DNA from: Fusobacterium perfoetens
Lineage (GTDB): Bacteria > Fusobacteriota > Fusobacteriia > Fusobacteriales > Fusobacteriaceae
Reading direction: 5' to 3'
Length of the DNA stretch: 38,668 nt
NCBI RefSeq assembly: GCF_021531475.1
Contig: NZ_JADYTX010000020.1
Location: 1 to 38,668, forward strand
The position numbers were made by a program, and so were the translations under genes. Below, piece by piece: positions 6,434-14,400 of the stretch. A model generated the notes under the pieces. The model did not search any database, was not told the origin of the DNA, and saw only the letters and a list, made by a program, of their open reading frames with translations. Position 1 is the stretch's first letter; every line of letters starts with the position of its first letter.

Positions 6434-9400
6434 ATGAATAGTAACTTTGAATTTTTGAAAAAAGATTGGGAAATCCTATTTAAAATAGGGGAGATGGCTG
6501 AGTATACCCTATATAAAGACCCAAACACTGCACTTATAAAGATGAGACAACTGGGGGAGTATTTAGTCAAGTCAATACTGAAGGTAGAAAAAATCTATGA
6601 TGAAAAGGATTCTAATCAAAAGAAAAAAATCTTACGTTTGAGGGAAGAGGACTTAATCACAGAGAAAGAGGCAAGCATATTAAATGCCCTTAGGGAGATA
6701 GGAAACAAAGCTGTACACAGTGCCTATGATGACAAGACCAAAGCTTTAGAGCTGTTGCCAAAGGTGGTGGAGCTATGCAGTTGGTTTAATGAAGTGTATG
6801 GTAGTGATTATAACTTTAATTCTGAAGAAGTAACTTATCAAAAACCTCTGGAAATAGATTATCAAAAAGCTTATGAAAGTCTAAAGAAAAAATTTGACGA
6901 GGTACAAGCTGAAAAAGAATTTTCACATATTCAGTTTGAGAACCTAAACATAAAGCCAAAAGAAGAGAGAAAGAAAATCTATCAAAAGAGAAAGGAAAAG
7001 GGACCTACAGAGGCGGAAACAAGATTTATAATAGATACACAGCTTAGAGAGGCTGGGTGGGAGGTAGACACTCCAAAATTAAACTATAAGATAAATAAAA
7101 CTTTGCCTGAAAGCAAAAGATATATGGCAATAGCAGAGTGGCCCTGTATAAAAGAGGACGGAGAAAAGGGGTATGTTGATTATGCTCTCTTTTATGAAAA
7201 AACTCTTGTTGGGGTAATCGAGGCAAAAAGATATAGTGTTGATGTAGGTAGTGCCTTGAGAAGAGACGGACTTATATACGCCAAAGGTATTTTAAATGTA
7301 AATGATGATATAAAGTTTTTGAAAAACTCTCCATTTGCTGATGGAAACAAAGTACAATTTATATTCGCCTCTAATGGACGTGGATATAATAAAGAGTGGA
7401 TTGATAAATCTGGTATTTGGTTTTTAAATGCCAAAGGGGAAAAGTTTTCGGTAAAGGCGTTACATAATTTTTATTCTCCAAAAGATTTGATGGAGATAAG
7501 CAAAAAAGATAATGAGAAAGCCAATGAAAAATTAAAAAATGAGAGTATAGATTATCTTACATCAAAAGACGGACTAAACTTGAGATACTATCAACTAGAG
7601 GCAGTACAAAAAGTAGAAAAGGCGTTGATAAATGGGCAACATAAAATTTTACTTACAATGGCAACTGGTACTGGAAAAACTAGAACTGCTCTAGCTATCC
7701 TTTATAGACTTTTGGAAAGTGACAGATATAAAAGAATATTGTTCCTTGTAGATAGAGCCACACTGGGAGAGCAAGCAATGGATACTTTTAGCAATGCCAA
7801 GATAAAACAGCAAAGTACATTGACGAGTATTTATGAGGTATTGGGACTTCAAGATAAAAATCCCAATGATGAAACAAGAGTTCACATTGCCACAGTGCAG
7901 GGCTTAATAAATCGTGTACTTTACTCTGATAATCCTCTATCAGTTGGAAAATATGACTGTATAATAATTGACGAGGCACACAGAGGATATACACTTGACA
8001 GAACTCCCAACGAAGATGAGGCAGAGTTTAGAGATGAGAAAGATTATCAAAGTAAATATCGTTATGTGATAGATTATTTTGATGCTGATAAAATCGCTCT
8101 TACAGCTACACCAGCACTACATACCTATGAGATTTTTGGAGAGCCAGTGTATCAATATTCCTATAGAAAAGCTGTATTAGACGGATATTTGGTGGACTTT
8201 GAGCCAAAGAAAAGAATTTATACTGAGCTTAATACAAAAGGGATAAATTACAAAAAAGGTGACGAGATAAAAGTCTATGACAAAGACAAGGAGATTATAG
8301 AAACAAAAGTCCTTGCTGATGAAATATCTTTTGATATAGAGGATTTTAATAAAAAAGTCATTGTAGAAAGTTTTAACAGAGTGGTATGTCAAGAACTTGT
8401 AAAGGAGATAGACCCTGAGGGAGAGGGGAAAACTCTTATTTTTGCAACAACAGACGAACACGCCGATATGATAGTAAGACTTTTGGAAGAGGAATATGAA
8501 AAAAGTAATAAATATGAAATAAACAGTGATATGATAAAGAAAATAACTGGTTCTGTAAAAGATGTATCAAAGCTAATATCAAAATATAAGAACGAGCAAT
8601 ATCCAACAATAGCAGTGACAGTGGATTTACTTACGACTGGGGTAGACGTTCCAAAGATTGTGAACTTGGTATTCTTACGTAAGGTAAAAAGTAGGATTTT
8701 GTATGAACAGATGATTGGAAGAGCCACAAGAAGATGTGACGAGATAGGGAAAGAGTATTTTACTATCTACGACCCAGTAGGTATTTGTGAGGATTTGGAA
8801 AAATATACAGATATGAAACCAGTGGTAAAAAATATAGATTATCAGATAAAAAATCTTTTTAAAGAGTTGGAAGACTCCAGTGATTATGAGGAAAGAAAAA
8901 AATATTACGCTGATAATATAATAGCAAGATTACAGAGAAAGAGAAAGAAAATAGAGGCAAAGGGAGATGTTGAGTTCAAAAGTTATTCAACCCTTTTGAG
9001 AGGTAGTGAGGTAGAAAATATCAACGAATACTTGGGGATTTTGAAGGATAAACTTGAAACTGGAAATGTTGAGGATATTGAAAAGGAGAAAGATTTCTTG
9101 ATATATCTTGACCAGTTAAAATTTGGAGGTAATAAGCAAGTTGTATCAGAAGTCCAAGACAGAGTGATAAAAACTGTGGAAGATTACGGAGATACAGAAA
9201 ATCCAAGTGATTACCTTGAGGGATTTACAAAATATATAAATGAAAATAAAGATAAAATCCAAGCTCTAAATATCTACTTTACTAATCCAAAACTATTTAC
9301 AAGAAAAGATTTGAAAACTATAAAAATATTGCTAGACGGAGCAGGTTATAAAATATCAAACCTTGAAAAAGCATATAGCAAAAGAGAAAACAAATGTGAG

Positions 9401-9709
9401 ATGACCTTGGATATAATGACATTTATAAACAACGCTATAAAAGGGTCTCCTATAAAAGAGAAATCTGAAAAAGCAAGAGATGTAGAGAATAAAATAAAAG
9501 GTCTTTATAACTGGGATAGTAAACAGCTAAAAATAATAAATACTCTGGTGGAGCTAGCTGAAAAAAATGATTTTATAACCGAAGAGGATTTTAAAGAGGA
9601 AAAAGTAAAACATGATTTAGGTGGAGGTTATAAGAAAATCGACGGAAAATTAGAGGGAATGCTTGAGGAGATACTAAACCTTATAAAAGACGAGATGATA
9701 TTAAACTAA
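6434..9709 (+). CDS. hsdR: Type I restriction enzyme R subunit (EcoEI-like)
   Basis: 1091 residues from ATG 6434. Domains in order: a DUF4145 helical domain (about 1-125) as in EcoEI-type R subunits; a PD-(D/E)xK nuclease domain with D249 in GYVDYALF and E263-x-K265 in GVIEAKR; a superfamily 2 helicase/translocase with Walker A ATGTGKT (410-416) and DEAH (513-516), SAT-like TATPA, and a C-terminal motor part with motif VI QMIGRATRR. It cuts unmodified DNA after ATP-driven translocation in complex with HsdM and HsdS. A GTG three codons upstream (6425) has an equally good ribosome site; ATG 6434 (MNSNFEFL) fits the family better. All catalytic residues appear intact. Confidence 0.92.
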   Translation: MNSNFEFLKKDWEILFKIGEMAEYTLYKDPNTALIKMRQLGEYLVKSILKVEKIYDEKDSNQKKKILRLREEDLITEKEASILNALREIGNKAVHSAYDDKTKALELLPKVVELCSWFNEVYGSDYNFNSEEVTYQKPLEIDYQKAYESLKKKFDEVQAEKEFSHIQFENLNIKPKEERKKIYQKRKEKGPTEAETRFIIDTQLREAGWEVDTPKLNYKINKTLPESKRYMAIAEWPCIKEDGEKGYVDYALFYEKTLVGVIEAKRYSVDVGSALRRDGLIYAKGILNVNDDIKFLKNSPFADGNKVQFIFASNGRGYNKEWIDKSGIWFLNAKGEKFSVKALHNFYSPKDLMEISKKDNEKANEKLKNESIDYLTSKDGLNLRYYQLEAVQKVEKALINGQHKILLTMATGTGKTRTALAILYRLLESDRYKRILFLVDRATLGEQAMDTFSNAKIKQQSTLTSIYEVLGLQDKNPNDETRVHIATVQGLINRVLYSDNPLSVGKYDCIIIDEAHRGYTLDRTPNEDEAEFRDEKDYQSKYRYVIDYFDADKIALTATPALHTYEIFGEPVYQYSYRKAVLDGYLVDFEPKKRIYTELNTKGINYKKGDEIKVYDKDKEIIETKVLADEISFDIEDFNKKVIVESFNRVVCQELVKEIDPEGEGKTLIFATTDEHADMIVRLLEEEYEKSNKYEINSDMIKKITGSVKDVSKLISKYKNEQYPTIAVTVDLLTTGVDVPKIVNLVFLRKVKSRILYEQMIGRATRRCDEIGKEYFTIYDPVGICEDLEKYTDMKPVVKNIDYQIKNLFKELEDSSDYEERKKYYADNIIARLQRKRKKIEAKGDVEFKSYSTLLRGSEVENINEYLGILKDKLETGNVEDIEKEKDFLIYLDQLKFGGNKQVVSEVQDRVIKTVEDYGDTENPSDYLEGFTKYINENKDKIQALNIYFTNPKLFTRKDLKTIKILLDGAGYKISNLEKAYSKRENKCEMTLDIMTFINNAIKGSPIKEKSEKARDVENKIKGLYNWDSKQLKIINTLVELAEKNDFITEEDFKEEKVKHDLGGGYKKIDGKLEGMLEEILNLIKDEMILN

Positions 9710-9725
9710 TAGGAAGAGGGATAAA

Positions 9726-11144
9726 ATGACAAATAATGATATAGTACAAAAACTGTGGAACCTTTGTAATGTATTAAGAGATGATGGGATAACTTATCAC
9801 GAATATGTAACAGAGCTGACATATATACTATTTTTAAAAATGGCAAACGAGCAAGAAAGAGAAGAGGATATTGGAATACCAGAAAGTTATCGTTGGGAAA
9901 ATCTTGTGGCACTTGATGGATTAGAGCTTAGAAATACCTATCAAAAAGCTTTGCTTGACCTAAGTACAAAAGAGGGAGAACTTGGGGTTATCTATAGAAA
10001 TGCCCAAACTAGAATTGAAGAGCCAGCAAATCTTAAGAAAATCTTTACAGAGATTAATAAGCTTGACTGGTACTCTGTGGATAAAGAGGACTTTGGAGAT
10101 TTGTACGAGGGGCTTTTGGAGAAGAACGCCTCTGAGAAAAAATCTGGAGCTGGGCAGTACTTTACCCCTAGAGTTCTTATTGATACTATTGTAAGAATAA
10201 TAAAGCCAAAACTAAAAGAGACTATCTGTGACCCTGCTGCGGGAACTTTTGGTTTTTTAATCGAGGCAAATAAATTCTTAAGAAGAGAGAACAATAATTA
10301 TGATGATTTAAGTATAGATGAATATAACTGGCAAAGAGATAATGTTTTCTCAGGTTGTGAGCTTGTAGCTGATACCCATAGACTTGGTATAATGAATGCA
10401 CTTCTTCACGAGATGAGGGGAAAATTTATCCAAGGGGATACACTTTCGGAAACTGGTAAGCAACTGGGGAAAGTAGATATAATCTTGTCAAATCCCCCTT
10501 TTGGTACTAAAAAAGGTGGAGAGAGAGCCACAAGAGATGACCTTGTAAATAAGACTTCTAATAAGCAACTTAATTTTCTTCAAGTGATATATAACTCCCT
10601 AAAACAAAATGGAAAATCTCGTGCAGGAGTGGTATTGCCTGATAATGTGTTGTTTGAGGGTGGTACTGGTCGTGATATTAGGATAGATTTGTTGAACAAA
10701 TGTAATGTGCATACAATACTTAGACTGCCAACAGGGATATTTTATGCACAAGGGGTTAAGACAAATGTTTTATTCTTTACAAGAGGTGTAAGTGATAGGG
10801 ATAATACTCAAAAGATTTGGTACTATGATATGAGAACTAATATGCCAAACTTTGGTAAGACTACTCCTTTGACAGCTGAGCATTTTCGTGAGTTTGAAGA
10901 AACTTTTGATGATGAGGTGGCAAAATCTAATATTGATAGATGGAGTTTGGTTACATTAGATGAGATTGTAAAGAAAGATTACTCTCTTGATATGGGACTT
11001 CTTAAGGTGGAAGAAAGTCAAGAGGAACTAGCTAACCCTATTGAGAATGGGGAAGAATGTGTTGAGAAATTGGAAGAGGCTCTTGATATGCTAAAGGGGA
11101 TATTGGCTGAGCTTAAATCTTGTGGGGTGACAAAAGATGCCTAA
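9726..11144 (+). CDS. hsdM: Type I restriction-modification DNA methyltransferase subunit
   Basis: 472 residues of the N6-adenine methylase family. The N-terminal helical HsdM_N domain is followed by GAGQYFTPR (141-149, motif X), DPAAGTFGF (169-177, SAM-binding motif I) and NPPFG (256-260, catalytic motif IV). It methylates adenine in the site chosen by HsdS and is also part of the restriction complex. It starts 16 bases behind the hsdR stop with AGGAAGAGGG upstream, and its end overlaps the hsdS start by eight bases, indicating translational coupling. Confidence 0.93.
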   Translation: MTNNDIVQKLWNLCNVLRDDGITYHEYVTELTYILFLKMANEQEREEDIGIPESYRWENLVALDGLELRNTYQKALLDLSTKEGELGVIYRNAQTRIEEPANLKKIFTEINKLDWYSVDKEDFGDLYEGLLEKNASEKKSGAGQYFTPRVLIDTIVRIIKPKLKETICDPAAGTFGFLIEANKFLRRENNNYDDLSIDEYNWQRDNVFSGCELVADTHRLGIMNALLHEMRGKFIQGDTLSETGKQLGKVDIILSNPPFGTKKGGERATRDDLVNKTSNKQLNFLQVIYNSLKQNGKSRAGVVLPDNVLFEGGTGRDIRIDLLNKCNVHTILRLPTGIFYAQGVKTNVLFFTRGVSDRDNTQKIWYYDMRTNMPNFGKTTPLTAEHFREFEETFDDEVAKSNIDRWSLVTLDEIVKKDYSLDMGLLKVEESQEELANPIENGEECVEKLEEALDMLKGILAELKSCGVTKDA

Positions 11145-12657
11145 GAAGAAAGGAAAAGAGGAACAAACTCTTGATGAAAAACTAAAGATGGCAATAGTCC
11201 CAAAGGAAGAAGAACCTTATAAAGTGCCAGATAATTGGGTATGGACAAGACTGGGGAATATAGCTGAAAAAATTTCAAAAGGTACAACTCCAAGAGGTGG
11301 AGGACAAGCTTATACTGACAAAGGTGTAAAGTTTTTAAGAGTTGAAAATATATCAGATGATTACAGGATAGATACTTCAAATATCAAGTATATTACTGAA
11401 GAAATACACAATGGATTTTTAAAAAGGTCTATTTTAGAAGAAAATGATTTATTAATTAGTATAGCTGGTAGTTTGGGAAAAACGGCAATAGTTTTAAAAG
11501 AAAATTTACCTTTGAATACAAATCAAGCCATTGCTTTTGTTAGACTTATAAATAAAGAAAAATATATTTCTAAATATTTTGCTTATTTTTTTAATTCCAA
11601 TATTGTGAAAAAATCACTACTTAGTCAAACAAAAGTAACGGCTATTCCAAATTTAACACTAGAAATTATAAATAATACTAAAATTGCTTTACCACCAATA
11701 GATGAACAAAAAAGAATTGTTAATAAATTAGATTATTTCTTTGAAAAAATCCAAAAGGTTAAGGAGATAATAGAAGAAGTAAAAGAGAAGAATGAGGCAA
11801 GAAAAGAAAGTATATTATCAAAAGCCTTTACTGGAGAACTTACAGAAAAATGGAGAGCTGATAATATTCACAGTGCCAAAGAGTTACTTAGTAAAATCAA
11901 TGATGAAAAGCTATCTAATTGGGAGCAAGAGTGCCAAAAGGCAGAGGCAGAGGGAAGAAAGAAACCTACTAAACCAAAATTAAAATCTATTGATGAAATG
12001 ATAGTGCCAAATGACGAAATCCCTTATGAAATACCAAATAACTGGGTATGGACAAGACTTGGAGATATAGCAGAGATAAATATGGGACAATCTCCAGAGG
12101 GATCAACAGTTTCTCTTAATAAAGAAAATGGAATTGGATTAATTGGAGGTGCTAGTGATATGGGAGAAGTATTTCCATCAATAACTAGATACACGACCAA
12201 GCCAACGAAATTATCAACAAAAGATGATATAATAATATCAGTAAGAGCTACTTTAGGAAAACCCATTTTTTCAGATGGTATTTATTGTTTGGGAAGGGGA
12301 GTTTGTGGGATAAAAAGTAATATTTATTTAAAAGAAATGATAAGAAACTATTTTAATTTAATAGAAGAACAGTTATATAAATTAGGTACAGGTTCAACTT
12401 TTTCACAAATTTCAAGAGAAATTATATCTAATCTAATGATTGCTTTACCACCAATAGAGGAGCAAAAAGAGATAGTTAGAATATTAGATAATATCTTTAC
12501 AAAAGAAAACCTAATAAATGAACTAATCTCCCTAGAAGATAAAATCCAAGCCTTAGAAAAATCAATACTGGATAAAGCTTTTCGTGGAGAGCTTGGGACT
12601 AATTCTAGTGATGATATAGAGGCAATGGAGCTTTTAAAGGAAATCCTACAAAAATAG
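11137..12657 (+). CDS. hsdS: Type I restriction-modification specificity subunit
   Basis: 506 residues with two target-recognition halves, each opening with a near-identical P(D/N)NWVWTRLG(N/D)IAE and closing with IALPPI(D/E)EQK(R/E)IV followed by a coiled-coil spacer helix. The halves recognise the two parts of a bipartite site. The TRDs themselves (KISKGTTPRGGG... and MNMGQSPEGST...-like starts) differ, as expected. The repeated helices allow domain shuffling. The last codons (KEILQK) are duplicated 560 bases downstream, beyond the RelB/RelE pair. Confidence 0.92.
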   Translation: MPKKKGKEEQTLDEKLKMAIVPKEEEPYKVPDNWVWTRLGNIAEKISKGTTPRGGGQAYTDKGVKFLRVENISDDYRIDTSNIKYITEEIHNGFLKRSILEENDLLISIAGSLGKTAIVLKENLPLNTNQAIAFVRLINKEKYISKYFAYFFNSNIVKKSLLSQTKVTAIPNLTLEIINNTKIALPPIDEQKRIVNKLDYFFEKIQKVKEIIEEVKEKNEARKESILSKAFTGELTEKWRADNIHSAKELLSKINDEKLSNWEQECQKAEAEGRKKPTKPKLKSIDEMIVPNDEIPYEIPNNWVWTRLGDIAEINMGQSPEGSTVSLNKENGIGLIGGASDMGEVFPSITRYTTKPTKLSTKDDIIISVRATLGKPIFSDGIYCLGRGVCGIKSNIYLKEMIRNYFNLIEEQLYKLGTGSTFSQISREIISNLMIALPPIEEQKEIVRILDNIFTKENLINELISLEDKIQALEKSILDKAFRGELGTNSSDDIEAMELLKEILQK

Positions 12658-12661
12658 CAAC
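12637..12661 (+). repeat. 25-bp direct repeat, left copy (hsdS 3' end)
   Basis: Starts AAGGAAATCC and ends ATAGCAAC, covering the final codons and stop of hsdS. Identical to 13221-13245. The pair brackets the RelB/RelE module. Confidence 0.9.
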
Positions 12662-12666
12662 ATATA

Positions 12667-12704
12667 TTGACATTTTTTTAAAATTGTATTACAATAGTAT
12701 TACA
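12667..12704 (+). promoter_or_regulatory. relBE-type promoter with direct-repeat operator
   Basis: TTGACA (12667-12672), 17-bp spacer, TACAAT (12690-12695). GTATTACA occurs twice (12686-12693 and 12697-12704), 11 bp apart, one helical turn, overlapping the -10 and start point. This suits binding by a ribbon-helix-helix antitoxin; the binding is inferred. Confidence 0.75.
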
Positions 12705-12723
12705 TAAAAGGAGAGTGAGGAAG

Positions 12724-12954
12724 ATGTCTGTTATATCATTAAGATTGAATGAAAATGAAGAAAAACTTTTAAGAGAAGTTGCAGATTTTGAAGGTATAGG
12801 ATTGTCATCTTATTTAAAAAAAATAATTTTTGAAAGATTAGAAGACGAATACGATTTAAAAATTGCCAATGAGTCTTATAAAAAACATATTGAAAATGGT
12901 TCTAAAACTGTAAAATTTGATGATTTAGTAAAAGAATTGGGAGTTGAACTATAG
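12724..12954 (+). CDS. RelB-like / ribbon-helix-helix antitoxin
   Basis: 76 residues from ATG 12724, preceded by GGAGAGTGAGG. The start MSVISLRLNENEEKLLREVADFEGIGLSSYLKKIIFERLEDE is a ribbon-helix-helix DNA-binding domain of the CopG/DUF6290 kind, and the tail (KHIENGSKTVKFDDLVKELGVEL) is the usual flexible toxin-binding end. It precedes and touches the RelE-type toxin gene, its stop TAG sharing a base with the next start GTG. It should neutralise the toxin and repress the shared promoter. Confidence 0.85.
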   Translation: MSVISLRLNENEEKLLREVADFEGIGLSSYLKKIIFERLEDEYDLKIANESYKKHIENGSKTVKFDDLVKELGVEL

Positions 12955-13217
12955 TGTATAAGGTTGAATTTTCTATTGAGTCAGCTAACTACATAAGAAA
13001 AATGGATAATTCTACTAGAACTACTCTTTTAAAATGGATTAATAAAAATTTGGTAAATTGTGAAGACCCAAGAGTACACGGAAAATCTTTAACTGGAAAT
13101 AAAAAAGGAATTTGGAGATACAGGGTCGGAAATTATAGGGTGCTTTGTGATATTCAAGATGAAGTTCTTACAATATTAGTTTTGGAGATAGGGCATAGAA
13201 GTAAGATATATAAATAA
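12954..13217 (+). CDS. RelE/ParE-superfamily toxin
   Basis: 87 residues: YKVEFSIESANYIRKMDNSTRTTLLKWINKNL, then DPRVHGKSLTGNKKGIWRYRVGNYRVLCDIQDEVLTILVLEIGHRSKIYK. The GIWRYRVGNYRVLCDI strand pair and the GHRSKIY end with basic and tyrosine residues are typical of RelE mRNA interferases acting on the ribosome. The start is GTG in a TAGTG overlap with the antitoxin, so expression depends on translational coupling. Length is normal; it looks intact. Confidence 0.88.
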   Translation: MYKVEFSIESANYIRKMDNSTRTTLLKWINKNLVNCEDPRVHGKSLTGNKKGIWRYRVGNYRVLCDIQDEVLTILVLEIGHRSKIYK

Positions 13218-13220
13218 TTT

Positions 13221-13245
13221 AAGGAAATCCTACAAAAATAGCAAC
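13221..13245 (+). repeat. 25-bp direct repeat, right copy
   Basis: Exact repeat of 12637-12661. Here it has no coding context, so it is a copy of the hsdS end left behind the toxin gene. Confidence 0.9.
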
Positions 13246-13247
13246 TC

Positions 13248-13276
13248 TTTACAAATTATCAAAAAAATGGTATAAT
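13248..13276 (+). promoter_or_regulatory. Promoter of a structured RNA
   Basis: TTTACA (13248-13253), 17-bp spacer, TATAAT (13271-13276). No convincing ORF follows; see the RNA at 13283. Confidence 0.7.
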
Positions 13277-13282
13277 GTAATT

Positions 13283-13445
13283 GATAAAAGAATGTTAAAA
13301 CTCGGTTATTGGAGCATATGGCGAATAACAAACTTACAGGTTGCAGGTCGGCGACCCACTCAGGGGCTTTCACATACTGAGAATAGTGTTGAGGGAAAAC
13401 AACGAAAAAGACACCCACTGTAAAGATATAAAAAAGTCCTGCTTA
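13283..13445 (+). ncRNA. Candidate structured non-coding RNA, about 160 nt
   Basis: Much richer in G and C than its surroundings and preceded by a consensus-like promoter. Hand-folded stems: GTTATT / AATAAC around a GGAGCATATGGC loop; an outer CTTACAG (13333-13339) with CTGTAAAG (13418-13425, one bulge); inside it GGTC-GGC-GACC, CTCAG / CTGAG and GTTG / CAAC. This multi-branched form with conserved-looking loops resembles known large regulatory RNAs; 6S RNA or the raiA motif are the classes I would test first, without being able to assign either. The small frames on both strands here have no ribosome site. Confidence 0.5.
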
Positions 13446-13459
13446 TAAAAAGGATGTTG

Positions 13460-13556
13460 TAATTATTATAGAAACAAACCAATAGGGTCGTAAAATTGTA
13501 TTAAAAAGGTCATAATATTAGCCGTAGTCTTTATGATTATGGCTTTTATTATTTAC
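13460..13556 (+). ncRNA. Leader-only unit 1 (copy of the micropeptide leader)
   Basis: Contains AAACAAACCAATAGGGT followed by GGTCATAATATTAG and a hairpin AGCCGTAGTC...GATTATGGCT (13520-13543) with a T-rich end. The same order is found at 23199-23246 (minus), nearly identical. There is no peptide ORF and only a weak -10-like TATTATA, so it would at most give a short terminated RNA. It directly precedes the promoter of the full unit at 13557. Confidence 0.55.
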
Positions 13557-13585
13557 TTTACAAAGTTGAAAAAAAATGTTATAAT
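13557..13585 (+). promoter_or_regulatory. Promoter of the 31-residue micropeptide mRNA
   Basis: TTTACA (13557-13562), 17-bp spacer, TATAAT (13580-13585). The same TTTACA-N17-TATAAT layout occurs three times in the inverted locus at 23.17-23.42 kb. Confidence 0.8.
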
Positions 13586-13591
13586 TAATTT

Positions 13592-13723
13592 AGTAACAAA
13601 CCCATAAGGGTTCTGATTGTTGTTGAAATATTAAGCTTAGAATAGAGGCTCTCAAAATATTGGGAGCTTTTATTCTGCCCTTAAGCAAGGTGGAAAACAA
13701 CAACAATCAGGAGGAGATGTAAA
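13592..13723 (+). promoter_or_regulatory. Structured leader with a long stem next to the ribosome site
   Basis: The leader starts with a hairpin AACCCATAAGGGTT. CTGATTGTTGTTG (13613-13625) is a perfect 13-base complement of CAACAACAATCAG (13698-13710), which ends right at the GGAGGAG ribosome site. Between the arms is a second hairpin (GGCTCTC...GGGAGC with a T-rich 3' side, enclosed by AGAATA / TATTCT). The related leader on the minus strand at 23035-23163 has the same architecture with completely different arm sequences that still pair, so the stem is under selection. It could hide the ribosome site or set mRNA stability. Confidence 0.7.
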
Positions 13724-13819
13724 ATGATTTACATTCAAGCAATTAACTTTAACGGAGATGCCACGCTACTTTTATTAGTTGCAAGTGTCTTGCTATTGCT
13801 CTACTTACTAAGGAAATAA
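13724..13819 (+). CDS. Hydrophobic micropeptide, 31 residues (candidate small toxin)
   Basis: The ATG at 13724 follows AGGAGGAG by seven bases. The peptide has a short polar start (MIYIQAINFNGDAT) and one membrane span of 15 or so residues (LLLLVASVLLLLYLL) ending RK. It aligns with the 32-residue peptide at 22936-23034 in a shared pattern IQ-x2-N-x-NG-(D/E)-ATL, then a span, then K at the end. Both have the same type of leader and the same terminator. Such a conserved tiny peptide under heavy RNA control is typical of type I toxins, but I cannot name the family. Confidence 0.7.
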   Translation: MIYIQAINFNGDATLLLLVASVLLLLYLLRK

Positions 13820-13836
13820 TCCTCTTTTACTCTCCT

Positions 13837-13862
13837 AACCCCTTTGGGGTCTTTTTTTATTT
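13837..13862 (+). terminator. Intrinsic terminator behind the micropeptide
   Basis: ACCCCTTTGGGGT followed by seven T. The terminator of the related minus-strand peptide (22902-22920) is nearly the same. Confidence 0.85.
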
Positions 13863-13974
13863 TTTGTAAAATTTTTTGACTGGATATGACAGAGGTGGAC
13901 TTGGGTTTTTAAGGATTTTCTTCCTTTATGATAAAATTGGTTATAACCAAAAAACATTTAAAGGAGGTAAAAAT

Positions 13975-14280
13975 ATGGCATTATCAGTAGAAGAGGCAAA
14001 AGTGATTGTTCAGGAATCTCTTGATAAACTAAAAGAATCTATAAAAAGAGAGGTGGGATACACTAAGGAGCTGGCTGATGACAAGTTGACTTTGAAAACT
14101 CTTGAAAAGATGAAAACAGATGGCGAAGAACTTCCTGTTGGTTGCCCTTATGAATCTTTTGATGAGTGGATTACCCAAATCAACAAAGAGATAAAATCTA
14201 GTGAGCAGTCTATTGCAAGAATTGGCAAGGAAAAAGCTGAGATTATGGCTTTTGAATATTATGTCACTAACGGTAAATAG
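13975..14280 (+). CDS. Conserved-looking hypothetical protein, 101 residues
   Basis: From ATG 13975, which follows AAAGGAGG by seven bases (the frame is open further upstream but without a ribosome site). The protein is mostly helical and charged, with a KLKESIKREVGYTKELADDKLTLKTLEKMK coiled-coil-like stretch, a central VGCPYESFDEW turn and a second long helix. No family recognised. It is the first gene of the phage-like part of the island; a 27-residue ORF follows within two bases. Confidence 0.6.
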   Translation: MALSVEEAKVIVQESLDKLKESIKREVGYTKELADDKLTLKTLEKMKTDGEELPVGCPYESFDEWITQINKEIKSSEQSIARIGKEKAEIMAFEYYVTNGK

Positions 14281-14282
14281 AG

Positions 14283-14366
14283 ATGGACAATTTCTATAAG
14301 TATAGGCTAATAGAGATACTTGCCAAAGTCATTGAAAAAATAATAAAAACTATCTTTGGTAGTTGA
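14283..14366 (+). CDS. Possible micropeptide, 27 residues
   Basis: The ATG starts two bases behind the TAG of the 101-residue gene, so it could be translated by coupling; its own ribosome site is weak. The sequence (YRLIEILAKVIEKIIKTIFG in its core) is a clean amphipathic helix with alternating lysines, like a membrane-active peptide. It ends just before an intrinsic terminator. Could also be chance. Confidence 0.35.
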   Translation: MDNFYKYRLIEILAKVIEKIIKTIFGS

Positions 14367-14373
14367 CTTTTTT

Positions 14374-14400
14374 CGGGAGAGGAAACTCTCTCTTTTTTTG
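14374..14400 (+). terminator. Intrinsic terminator
   Basis: GGGAGAG-GAAA-CTCTCTC followed by a run of T; ends the 101-residue gene transcript. Confidence 0.8.

Noticed and set aside
13230-13422. A 62-codon minus-strand frame and a 43-codon plus-strand frame (from ATG 13291)
   Set aside because: Both lie over the structured RNA candidate, and neither has a ribosome site; composition fits RNA structure rather than coding.
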